From positions 1-14,310 of the forward strand of contig JAGBSQ010000207.1 of assembly GCA_017631775.1 (NCBI GenBank): a stretch of 14,310 nt of DNA. Direction: 5' to 3'. The position numbers and the translations under genes are program-made. The notes beneath the pieces are model-generated. The model did not search any database. It worked only from the letters and a program-made list of their open reading frames with translations, and was not told the DNA's origin. Positions within the stretch are counted from its first letter, which is position 1; each line of letters begins with the position of its first letter. This document shows, piece by piece, positions 1 to 8,691 of the stretch. This stretch comes from Clostridia bacterium. Lineage in GTDB: Bacteria; Bacillota_A; Clostridia; Oscillospirales; CAG-272.

Positions 1-51
1 CAACCCAAGGCCGCTATTTTGGGATTATTTGAATAAGAAGGATACGGTTAC

Positions 52-131
52 GTGGGGGAACTTTTTGCAAAAAGTTCCCCCACACCCCTTCAAAAACTCT
101 CTCACAAAAATTATCTATGTAAATTTATTAG
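52..131. repeat. Palindromic intergenic repeat, copy 1
   Basis: The element opens with a perfect 32-bp palindrome (52-83): a GTGGGGGAAC arm, a T5GCA5 centre, and a GTTCCCCCAC arm. A conserved tail to 131 follows. The same layout occurs at 9766-9851: GTGGGGGAAC arm, A/T-rich centre, GTTCCCCCACACCCCTTC, then AAAAACT, ATTATCTA, TAAATT and TTAG blocks in the same order and spacing, apart from a 2-nt insertion. The stem arms differ at compensated positions, since copy 2 has CCC/GGG where copy 1 has CTT/AAG. This suggests the fold, not only the sequence, is kept. The hairpin is not followed by a T-run, so it is not a classical terminator. A dispersed repeat or small non-autonomous element is inferred; no flanking target duplication is obvious. 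Confidence 0.75.
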
Positions 132-300
132 TTCACTAATAGACGGTCGGCGCGAGCGCAACGCTCGCTTTGGCTATCGCGAGAAATCAGGGTAGCGGAG
201 CGGCGCGAACGGAATGAATGACAGACCGGAGTACTGTCAGAACGTGAGCGTGACCGAATCGCAGTGAGACACACCGAGACGCTGATTTCTAAGAGAGTTG
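132..300. other. Hairpin-rich non-coding segment (candidate structured RNA or element)
   Basis: No gene with a ribosome site is visible here, but complementary segments are dense. There is a 6-bp stem with a TTCA loop at 126-141, which overlaps the end of the repeat. A perfect 7-bp stem with a CAA loop lies at 152-168 (GCGAGCG/CGCTCGC). A 9-bp long-range pairing joins 182-190 (AGAAATCAG) to 282-290 (CTGATTTCT), and it encloses a TGACAG/CTGTCA hairpin at 219-239. A further 8-bp complement joins 95-102 to 292-299. The segment is richer in G+C than the A/T-rich sequence on both sides and ends just before the terminator at 313-343. It could be an untranslated RNA, part of a mobile palindromic element together with 52-131, or a long 3' region of a gene to the left. 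No known RNA family is recognised. Bases 1-51 may contain the last codons of a left-hand gene, but its frame cannot be chosen. Confidence 0.4.
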
Positions 301-312
301 TTACATAAAAAT

Positions 313-343
313 AAGCAGTCGCTACAGTAGCGGCTGCTTTTTT
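313..343. terminator. Bidirectional intrinsic terminator
   Basis: The arms 313-325 and 327-339 form a stem of about 12 bp with one G-T wobble and a three-base loop. Six T residues follow on the plus strand. On the minus strand the hairpin is followed by TTATTTTTATG, so it can end transcription of the hydrolase gene, whose stop codon lies at 361-363. It can also end any plus-strand transcript running through the structured segment at 132-300. Confidence 0.8.
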
Positions 344-360
344 GATTATTCGATTTGTTA

Positions 361-1299
361 TTAATTTTCCTTCTCCAAAAAAGGCTTAAAGAACGCGTCG
401 ATTTCTTTTACGTAAGTATCGACGTCCATCGGGAAGCACAGTCCATGTCCTGCGCCGGGGGTGATGACAAAGTGCTTGGGAGCAGAACACGCGGCATAGT
501 TCTCTTCGCTCATTGACATGGGCACAAAAGCATCAACGTCGCCGTGGAAAAAGATAACCGGCACGCGGCAGTTGGGCATGGAAGCAATGGGTGAATTGGA
601 GTCGGGATCAAATCTGCCAAAAAGGATTGCGCCAAGACGTACAAAGGGATAGAGGAGGTTGTCGGGCAGGTGCATATCGCGAATGACCTTTTTGATGATT
701 GCTTTGGCAGAGGTATATCCGCAATCGGCTACGGTTCCCACAACGTTTTTGGGGAGCTCCATCGCAGATGCCATCATAACGGTTGCCGCGCCCATCGAAA
801 TGCCCCCAAGGAGAATTTTGGCGTTGGGGTCGATATTTTCAACAACGTACTGCACCCATGCGGCGGCATCGCGGCTTTCGTTAATGCCAAAGGTAACAAC
901 GTGTCCTTCGCTCTTTCCTGCCGCGCGGTGGTCGACGATAAGCACGTTATGGCCGAGCTTTTGGCAACGGTAAACGCCGCCCGAAAGGTCTTGCTCGGCA
1001 CAGCCGTGATAACCGTGAAAGAGGATATCAATGGGGAGTCCTTTTTCAAACTCGAAATAGGTTCCGCGCAGCGTCAATCCGTCAAAAGATTGAATGCTGA
1101 CATCGGTATGCGGCAGTGCACGTGCATATTTGATCCACTCGATCATTTGCTCGTGGTGAGGCTCGTAAATTTCTCCCGCGGGCACAGGATACTCGGGCCA
1201 CTTCTCGCGGCGCGAGGTATAAAAGATCTTTAAAAAGCAAATCAGTGAGGTGGCAAGCACAAGGGCAATTGCCGCCAAAAGAATGTATAGGAAGATCAT
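361..1299 (-). CDS. Membrane-anchored alpha/beta hydrolase
   Basis: The product is a 312-residue serine hydrolase of the alpha/beta fold. Residues 2-25 form a hydrophobic N-terminal anchor, so the catalytic domain probably sits at the outer face of the membrane. The expected landmarks appear in order: an oxyanion loop HGYHG (95-99), the nucleophile elbow GISMG (166-170, Ser168), the acid in HGDVDAFVP (Asp256) and the catalytic His285 in GAGHG. The substrate cannot be read from the sequence; relatives act on esters, peptides or lipids. The start at 1299 is chosen because AGGAG lies 6 nt upstream. An upstream ATG at 1329 would fall almost on the predicted -10 box (1331-1336), so it cannot be used by that promoter. 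The gene stands alone, divergent from the acyltransferase, and ends before the terminator at 313-343. The frame stays open upstream only as a shadow of the acyltransferase gene. Confidence 0.88.
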   Translation of the reverse strand: MIFLYILLAAIALVLATSLICFLKIFYTSRREKWPEYPVPAGEIYEPHHEQMIEWIKYARALPHTDVSIQSFDGLTLRGTYFEFEKGLPIDILFHGYHGCAEQDLSGGVYRCQKLGHNVLIVDHRAAGKSEGHVVTFGINESRDAAAWVQYVVENIDPNAKILLGGISMGAATVMMASAMELPKNVVGTVADCGYTSAKAIIKKVIRDMHLPDNLLYPFVRLGAILFGRFDPDSNSPIASMPNCRVPVIFFHGDVDAFVPMSMSEENYAACSAPKHFVITPGAGHGLCFPMDVDTYVKEIDAFFKPFLEKEN

Positions 1300-1330
1300 A
1301 TTGCTCTCCTCTCCGAATTTTTCTCCCATT

Positions 1331-1359
1331 ATTATATCACCTAACGCTTCAAATTGCAA
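1331..1359 (-). promoter_or_regulatory. Sigma-A promoter for the hydrolase gene
   Basis: On the minus strand TTGCAA (1359-1354) is followed after 17 nt by TATAAT (1336-1331), preceded by TGA, which makes an extended -10. Transcription would begin near 1324, about 25 nt before the ATG at 1299. This supports the shorter start. Confidence 0.75.
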
Positions 1360-1388
1360 TGCATTTTGGGGTGCTTTGCAAAAAAATC

Positions 1389-1417
1389 TTGATTTTTTCA
1401 ATAATATATGATATAAT
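1389..1417 (+). promoter_or_regulatory. Sigma-A promoter for the PlsC-type acyltransferase gene
   Basis: TTGATT (1389-1394), a 17-nt spacer and TATAAT (1412-1417) are present, with TG at 1409-1410 giving an extended -10. The start of transcription would fall near 1424, leaving a leader of about 38 nt before the ATG at 1462. The promoter is divergent from, and about 30 bp away from, the hydrolase promoter. Confidence 0.78.
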
Positions 1418-1461
1418 GTGCAAGTAAGTGCCCAAATTCGACATACCAAAAGGAGATTGAT

Positions 1462-2754
1462 ATGCAAAACGGCAATATCGAAGTAAACTACAAAAACAAA
1501 AAACGCTACAATTACGCAAAGCGCCCCATTCGCCAACCGCTCTTCTTTGTTTGGCTGATTTGGTTCCTTTCCAAAATCATGCTCATTGGCAAAAAGTTTA
1601 AAATTGAAAAGGTTGGCATGGAGGGTCTCAAGCCCCCCTACATGATCCTTTCCACCCACCAATTTTTTATTGACTTTGAATTGACCGCGCTCATCACCAC
1701 TCCCCACCGCGTTAACAACGTAGTGGCTCTTGACGGCTTTTACCGCCGCCCTTGGTTGATGGAACTCATTGGCGCCATTGGTACCCGTAAATACATCACC
1801 GACCTTGCTCTTATCAAATCCATTTATCATGTTTTGCGCAAAGGCGACGTGCTTTGCATGTATCCCGAAGCGCGCTACTCCCCCTGCGGCATTACATCCT
1901 ATATGCCCGACTCTATGGGTGCGCTCGTTAAGCGCGCAAAGGTTCCGGTCGTTACCATTGTACACCACGGCAATCACTTGCACTCCCCCTTTTGGAACTT
2001 CCGCAAAAAGCGCAAGGTTCCGCTCCACACCGTAGCAACTCTTTCGCTCACACCCGAGCAGATTGAAAAAATGAGCGTTGCAGAAATCAACGAACACCTC
2101 AAAAATGCTCTGCAGTATGACGAATATAAATATCAAAAGGAAAACAACATTCTCATCACCGAGCCTTACCGCGCAGAAGGACTCCACAAAGTTCTTTACC
2201 AATGCCCTCATTGCCTCAAGGAGACCATGGCATCGGAAGGCACACACATCTTTTGCACCTCCTGCGGCAAAAAGTGGGAGCTTTGTGAAACCGGTGAACT
2301 GAAAGCCACCGAGGGCGAGACCGAATTCTCTCACGTTCCCGATTGGTATTTGTGGGAGCGCGAGCAGGTCAAGGCAGAAATTGAACGCGGCGAATATTCC
2401 TTCTCCGACGACGTAGACGTTTATACACAACCCCGTTGTTGGAAGTTCGACCACATCGGCCCCGGCAAGATCACCCATGATGAAGAAAACGGATTTGTTC
2501 TGACAGGTCACTATCGCGGTCAAGACTACCGCACACAACGTCTGCCCATTCAAAACAACAGCCTGCACATCGAGTACGATTGGGTTTACGTTAAGCCCTA
2601 TGACTGCTTTGAAATTTCGGTAGAAAACGACTCCTTCTACTGCTACCCCACCAAGCAAAACGTCATTACCAAATTGGCGTTTGCAACCGAAATTCTCTAT
2701 GAGAGAGCGGTTGAAAGAAAAGAAGCCGAAAGAAAGGCAATCTCCCAAAAATAA
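1462..2754 (+). CDS. PlsC-type lysophospholipid acyltransferase with a zinc ribbon
   Basis: This 430-residue protein carries the glycerolipid acyltransferase motifs. The catalytic HX4D is His66-Asp71 in STHQFFIDFE. A second block is GAIGTRKYITD (about 104-114). PEARYS (135-140) stands where the family has EGTRS, and VPVV at 161-164 is the fourth block. The family transfers an acyl chain to lysophosphatidic acid or a related lysolipid at the cytoplasmic membrane; a hydrophobic stretch at about 27-43 fits membrane contact. After the catalytic part there is a four-cysteine zinc ribbon (CPHC 248-251, CTSCG 265-269) and about 160 further residues with no domain I recognise. The protein is therefore much longer than a minimal PlsC of about 240 residues. 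AGGAG stands about 8 nt before the ATG. The gene is monocistronic: own promoter at 1389-1417, terminator directly after the stop. The exact acceptor lipid is unknown, and it need not be the housekeeping PlsC. Confidence 0.85.
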   Translation: MQNGNIEVNYKNKKRYNYAKRPIRQPLFFVWLIWFLSKIMLIGKKFKIEKVGMEGLKPPYMILSTHQFFIDFELTALITTPHRVNNVVALDGFYRRPWLMELIGAIGTRKYITDLALIKSIYHVLRKGDVLCMYPEARYSPCGITSYMPDSMGALVKRAKVPVVTIVHHGNHLHSPFWNFRKKRKVPLHTVATLSLTPEQIEKMSVAEINEHLKNALQYDEYKYQKENNILITEPYRAEGLHKVLYQCPHCLKETMASEGTHIFCTSCGKKWELCETGELKATEGETEFSHVPDWYLWEREQVKAEIERGEYSFSDDVDVYTQPRCWKFDHIGPGKITHDEENGFVLTGHYRGQDYRTQRLPIQNNSLHIEYDWVYVKPYDCFEISVENDSFYCYPTKQNVITKLAFATEILYERAVERKEAERKAISQK

Positions 2755-2760
2755 TAACAA

Positions 2761-2800
2761 AAAGAACACCTGTATAACAGTTTACAGGTGTTCTTTTTTT
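2761..2800. terminator. Strong bidirectional terminator
   Basis: A perfect 14-bp stem (2761-2774 with 2783-2796) closes an 8-nt loop and runs into seven T residues on the plus strand (2794-2800), six bases after the acyltransferase stop. Read on the minus strand, the stem is followed by TTTTTGTTATT, so it also ends the cluster that runs from secA to the small Gln/Asn-rich gene. Confidence 0.9.
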
Positions 2801-2815
2801 ATAAAGGAATATCCC

Positions 2816-2858
2816 GCGCTCTCGATGTACCCTCCGCACAGGAGGGATCGATCAGCGC
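2816..2858 (-). other. Long imperfect stem-loop overlapping the end of the small Q/N-rich gene
   Basis: The core CCCTCC (2830-2835) pairs with GGAGGG (2841-2846) around a GCACA loop. Outside it TCGAT pairs with ATCGA and GCGCT (2816-2820) with AGCGC (2854-2858), separated by small bulges, giving about 16 pairs in all. On the minus strand it begins inside the last codons and stop of the 39-residue gene and lies 15 nt before the terminator. It has no T-run, so it is more likely a 3'-end stabiliser or attenuating structure than a second terminator. The role is inferred. Confidence 0.5.
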
Positions 2859-2971
2859 TTTTGCTCGTATTGATTGTTGTTTTGCTTGTTTTGCTTATCG
2901 TTTTGTTTGTTTTGGCCTTGATTATTTTGCTTGTCGTTTTGCTTGTTTTGGTTGCAATTTTGGTTTTGCAT
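2852..2971 (-). CDS. Small Gln/Asn/Lys-rich protein of 39 residues
   Basis: This short gene has an ATG at 2971, GGAG 8 nt upstream and a TGA at 2852-2854. The protein is almost entirely Q, N, K and D. It begins MQNQNCNQNKQNDKQNNQ and repeats the units KQNDK and NKQN (each seen twice), then ends YEQKR. It has one cysteine (residue 6), no hydrophobic segment and no signal peptide, so it is expected to be a soluble, disordered cytoplasmic or spore-type peptide. The family is not recognised. Low-complexity Q/N-rich peptides, including gamma-type small acid-soluble spore proteins, are known in Firmicutes, but no specific link can be shown. It starts 52 nt after the stop of the 465-residue membrane protein with no clear promoter between, so it is probably the last gene of the secA cluster. 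On the plus strand the same bases read as a run of L, V and I, which is an artefact. Confidence 0.65.
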   Translation of the reverse strand: MQNQNCNQNKQNDKQNNQGQNKQNDKQNKQNNNQYEQKR

Positions 2972-3023
2972 AATGAGTACTCCTTTTTTGTTGTATTGGA
3001 ATTACATACTCATTTTGCCCAAC

Positions 3024-4421
3024 TTATTCGCTTTTATGCGTTCTCTCCGCATTGGATTGCCACTCCAAATGGTCAAGCAATGCATACAAAAAGGATGCAA
3101 ATGCAACGGTGGATGCCACAACTGCGGGAACCGAGATCCACCAGAGCCACGGGTAATCTAACTGGAAGATGGATTCGAACGCCAACACGGTTGCAGATAT
3201 GAAAAACAGAATGCGACACACCGTAATACGGCGGCCAAAGGATTTTTGCAATCTCGCGGTCGCGCGAGCCGAAAGCGCCTCGGTATCAGCACCCTCGTAG
3301 TGTTCAAAAATACGTTCTTCGACAAATTTGGAAAATAGGTTCAAAAGAATCCAAAACATGCCTGCGGCAAGAAAGGCCTGAGCCACCTGCAGGGTACGCA
3401 AGCCCAAAAACAGGCTATACGCGTCGGGGTCCCAACCGGAGGATTCGTAGGAATAATACTTTGTGTAATGCGCGTTGAGACAAAGCTCACCAATGCTGAG
3501 GAGGCCAAGCGCTCCGCAAAAAACAAAAAACGAACGGCGCAATTTGAGATCCTCGCCAAAAATAAGCACGCCAACGGCGGCAAAAATCGCACACAAAACC
3601 GAGGGGATCAAAATGTTTTCTTCAATGCAAACGTTGAGCATGAGCGCGGCGGCAATGGTGAGGAACACGATGCCAAAGCGCAAACGGCGCATACTGAGCA
3701 TATCCCCTTGCGGCAGAATATCGCGCTCGTAACGCGCCTCGATGGAATCCATCATAGCCTTGTCGCGAGTGAACAAAAGAGTAAATCGAATAACACGGGT
3801 GATCCATACCGCAAAAAGAACGCTCAAAACCATTGTTGCGCTCACGCGGAAGAGCCACACAAACTGATACCAGTCAAAGGGGAGTTTTTCCACCTCATAT
3901 TCAAATGTCGTCAAAACCGACATTTCGGGCAAGACCGAAAGTGCGGTGGTTGCCACCACAAACACGCCCGATGCCCTGCGCATACGCTCACAAAGATTAC
4001 TATTGTGCTTTCCGTAATGAAAGACGGCAGAGCCCTCATGTCGCTCGGCAAGCTCCCAAAAACCTTTAAAGAGATCACGCCAAGCGGGGACGGCAAAATA
4101 GATTTGCGGAACCGCTATAACAAACGCGCAAAGAAGCACCATGGTGGGGATCTCCTGCGGGTTGAGCTTGGGTTCTTTTGCAAGCACGTTATAGACGTAA
4201 TACTGCATCAAAAGTCCACCAATGTGGATCCATATCAGCGTTTTAAAACGCTTGAGCGCATCGGCAACCGAGGAGTTGAGGTCGGTCAAGCGCAAGAGAG
4301 CCACGCAAATGAGCAAATATCCAATGCAATCGGGCAAAACATCGTAAAATGCAACCACGGGGTTTGCTACCATTATCACACCGGGTATGAGCCAACCGAG
4401 TCCCAGCTTTGTTTTTTTCAT
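3024..4421 (-). CDS. Multi-pass membrane protein, 465 residues, unknown function
   Basis: I do not recognise a named family. The protein has about 10-12 hydrophobic segments, among them roughly 8-26, 32-46, 60-78, 92-111, 150-168, 184-208, 249-266, 271-288, 297-315, 345-364, 400-418 and 424-448. Charged loops between them are seen at about 112-149 and 216-248, both rich in Arg, Glu and Asp. A further soluble stretch at 365-398 (SKFVEERIFEHYEGAD and on) is predicted to be helical. No Walker, permease-signature or catalytic motif is evident. GGGAGG lies 7 nt before the ATG. The gene begins 31 nt after the stop of the preceding 252-residue membrane protein and precedes the small Gln/Asn-rich gene by 52 nt, so it is almost certainly part of the secA transcript. 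A role with the membrane or secretion machinery is suggested only by position. Confidence 0.75.
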   Translation of the reverse strand: MKKTKLGLGWLIPGVIMVANPVVAFYDVLPDCIGYLLICVALLRLTDLNSSVADALKRFKTLIWIHIGGLLMQYYVYNVLAKEPKLNPQEIPTMVLLCAFVIAVPQIYFAVPAWRDLFKGFWELAERHEGSAVFHYGKHNSNLCERMRRASGVFVVATTALSVLPEMSVLTTFEYEVEKLPFDWYQFVWLFRVSATMVLSVLFAVWITRVIRFTLLFTRDKAMMDSIEARYERDILPQGDMLSMRRLRFGIVFLTIAAALMLNVCIEENILIPSVLCAIFAAVGVLIFGEDLKLRRSFFVFCGALGLLSIGELCLNAHYTKYYSYESSGWDPDAYSLFLGLRTLQVAQAFLAAGMFWILLNLFSKFVEERIFEHYEGADTEALSARATARLQKSFGRRITVCRILFFISATVLAFESIFQLDYPWLWWISVPAVVASTVAFASFLYALLDHLEWQSNAERTHKSE

Positions 4422-4452
4422 TGCGTACCTCCCTTCCCGTCAAATCTTGACG

Positions 4453-5211
4453 TTATTTCTTCTTTTTCTTTTTGTGTTTTTTGGTTGTGCTGTTGTTGTT
4501 GCTTTGGGGTTTCTTTTCCATGTGGTTGTGCCAAAAAGCATCGCCATCGGCACGGGAATTTGCCTTGAGCTTATCCATTGTTTTGTTATAAGACTCACTG
4601 ACGCGGTTGATCCACGCAAAGCGCGAGGGCTTGGGGGCAACCTCCTCATCGCCCTCGGCACAAATGTTTTTTGTGCAGCGCAAAAGGAGAACGATGTTGG
4701 AAATGATATAAGCAAAATTAAAAAGTCCCAAAGAGATGCTCAAATACGGCAGAACGCTTTCTCCGACAGAGGGCATATTGCAAAAGAGGAACAAAACACC
4801 CCAAATGCCAACCCCAAAGGTGTTATACATAGCATGAGAGGAAAGCTTGGTAAGGCCGACCTCAAGTGCCAATACGCGAGTGGCATACAGCATGGCAAAA
4901 TGGAAAGCAAGTGTAATCACAAAGCTTGCCCAGGTCAAAACTACGGTAAGAACAGCACTCACCGATGCATTGACCACAAACCATGCCGAGAAGAAGTCCT
5001 GCCACAGGCGAAGAATGCCAAGCGCAAACACGCCTACGGCAAGCCACTTTGCAAAAACAAAGGAAACGTTAAAGCTGCAAAGATTGTGAATGCCCCAAAA
5101 CATGAGCGCGGCACCGGCAAGGAGTGCCAAAGACCCAATGCCGATGGAGCCTGCCGTAATGGAGAGCAGATAGGTAATGACATACCCGAGCAATAAATAG
5201 CCAAATCCCAT
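4453..5211 (-). CDS. Membrane protein with lysine-rich tail, unknown function
   Basis: This 252-residue protein has about six or seven membrane segments within residues 4-178. The cytoplasmic-looking C-terminal part (about 180-252) is soluble and polar, has an Asn run (238-240) and ends in KKHKKKKKK. No family is recognised. The start at 5211 is preferred because GAGG lies 6 nt upstream and the ATG follows the secA stop by 11 nt; the open frame upstream to 5292 merely overlaps secA. The polybasic tail could bind nucleic acid, the ribosome or acidic lipids, but this is inference. The tight spacing to secA (11 nt) and to the next membrane gene (31 nt) indicates one operon. Confidence 0.72.
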   Translation of the reverse strand: MGFGYLLLGYVITYLLSITAGSIGIGSLALLAGAALMFWGIHNLCSFNVSFVFAKWLAVGVFALGILRLWQDFFSAWFVVNASVSAVLTVVLTWASFVITLAFHFAMLYATRVLALEVGLTKLSSHAMYNTFGVGIWGVLFLFCNMPSVGESVLPYLSISLGLFNFAYIISNIVLLLRCTKNICAEGDEEVAPKPSRFAWINRVSESYNKTMDKLKANSRADGDAFWHNHMEKKPQSNNNSTTKKHKKKKKK

Positions 5212-5222
5212 AACGTCCTCGC

Positions 5223-8000
<2,778 letters not shown>

Positions 8001-8065
8001 AATCAGTGTCCTTTCCTGCCGCGCCATACGCGCGCGACACGCGGGTGTTAAATACAGTTAAATTT

Positions 8066-8071
8066 ATTATA
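8066..8071 (-). promoter_or_regulatory. Possible -10 box for secA
   Basis: TATAAT is read on the minus strand at 8071-8066, about 66 nt before the secA ATG, in an A/T-rich stretch. No convincing -35 hexamer lies 16-18 nt upstream, so the call rests on the -10 box alone. The leader of about 60 nt ends in a G/C-rich run (8022-8043) with a repeated CGCG motif that may fold. Confidence 0.35.
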
Positions 8072-8124
8072 CTACATTTCAATGGCCAAATATATTATGA
8101 TATTGTAAATTTTGCGCAAATGGC

Positions 8125-8153
8125 TTGCACATTGAGAAAAAATGTGCTATGAT
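8125..8153 (+). promoter_or_regulatory. Sigma-A promoter for trmL-mnmA
   Basis: TTGCAC (8125-8130), a 17-nt spacer and TATGAT (8148-8153), with TG at 8145-8146 making an extended -10. Transcription would start near 8160, about 26 nt before the trmL ATG. Confidence 0.72.
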
Positions 8154-8185
8154 GTAGAAAAAAGAAACGATTGAAAGGTTCTGTT

Positions 8186-8689
8186 ATGGCCAAAATCAAT
8201 ATTGTACTCCACGAGCCCGAAATTCCGCAAAACACGGGCAACATTGCGCGCACCTGCGCCGCAACGGGTGCGGCATTGCACCTTATTCGCCCCCTTGGCT
8301 TTGCCATTGATGACCGCAAGCTCAAGCGCGCGGGGCTCGACTACTGGCATCAACTTGACATCACCTACTACGACGGTCTTGAGGATTTTTATGCCAAAAA
8401 TCCCGAGGCAGAGGTTTATTATTTCAGCACCAAAGCGCCTCACCTCTACACCGAAATTGAATACCCCAACCCCGTTTACATTATGTTTGGCAAGGAGACC
8501 AAGGGACTACCCGAGGAGCTTTTGCACAACAACCCCGACCGTTGTGTCCGTCTGCCGATGCGCGAAGGCTTGCGCTCGCTTAACCTCTCCAACTCGGTGG
8601 CGATCGCCGTTTATGAAATTCTTCGTCAGGGCAACTTTGAGGACCTCAAAATTGCAGGCGAATTGACACAGTTCTCATGGGAGGAATAA
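8186..8689 (+). CDS. trmL: tRNA (cytidine/uridine-34 2'-O)-methyltransferase TrmL
   Basis: This is a 167-residue minimal SPOUT-class methyltransferase, the usual length for TrmL. The family uses S-adenosylmethionine to methylate the 2'-OH of the wobble base of leucine tRNAs and works as a homodimer. The trefoil-knot motifs are plain: motif 1 PQNTGNIARTC (14-24), motif 2 IMFGKETKGLPEE (99-111) and motif 3 RLPMREGLRSLNLSNSVAI (122-140). The ATG at 8186 has GAAAGG 7 nt upstream; a TTG at 8171 in the same frame would destroy that site and is not used. It is the first gene of a two-gene operon: its final codons carry the ribosome site of mnmA, and the two genes are 2 nt apart. Both enzymes act on tRNA position 34. 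Confidence 0.95.
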   Translation: MAKINIVLHEPEIPQNTGNIARTCAATGAALHLIRPLGFAIDDRKLKRAGLDYWHQLDITYYDGLEDFYAKNPEAEVYYFSTKAPHLYTEIEYPNPVYIMFGKETKGLPEELLHNNPDRCVRLPMREGLRSLNLSNSVAIAVYEILRQGNFEDLKIAGELTQFSWEE

Positions 8690-8691
8690 AA

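Noticed and set aside
1..51. Possible 3' end of a plus-strand gene running into the window
   Set aside because: All three frames give short plausible tails with stops at 34-36, at about 28-30, or beyond the repeat, and nothing identifies the protein, so no gene is called.
84..310. CRISPR array or tRNA in the hairpin-rich segment
   Set aside because: There are no regularly spaced direct repeats, and no cloverleaf with a T-loop TTCRA at the required spacing.
1300..2769. Upstream extension of the hydrolase reading frame across the acyltransferase gene
   Set aside because: The extension is antisense to a clear PlsC-type gene, and the hydrolase has a good promoter, ribosome site and anchor segment starting at 1299.
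2681..3202. Plus-strand frame with a long run of Leu, Val and Ile resembling a membrane helix
   Set aside because: The run is the reverse complement of the CAA/AAC/AAG codons of the small Gln/Asn-rich gene; the frame starts inside the acyltransferase gene without a ribosome site.
3468..5196. Plus-strand open frames of 366 and 269 codons
   Set aside because: They are antisense shadows of the two membrane protein genes, rich in His, Lys, Asn and Gln without any recognisable domain.
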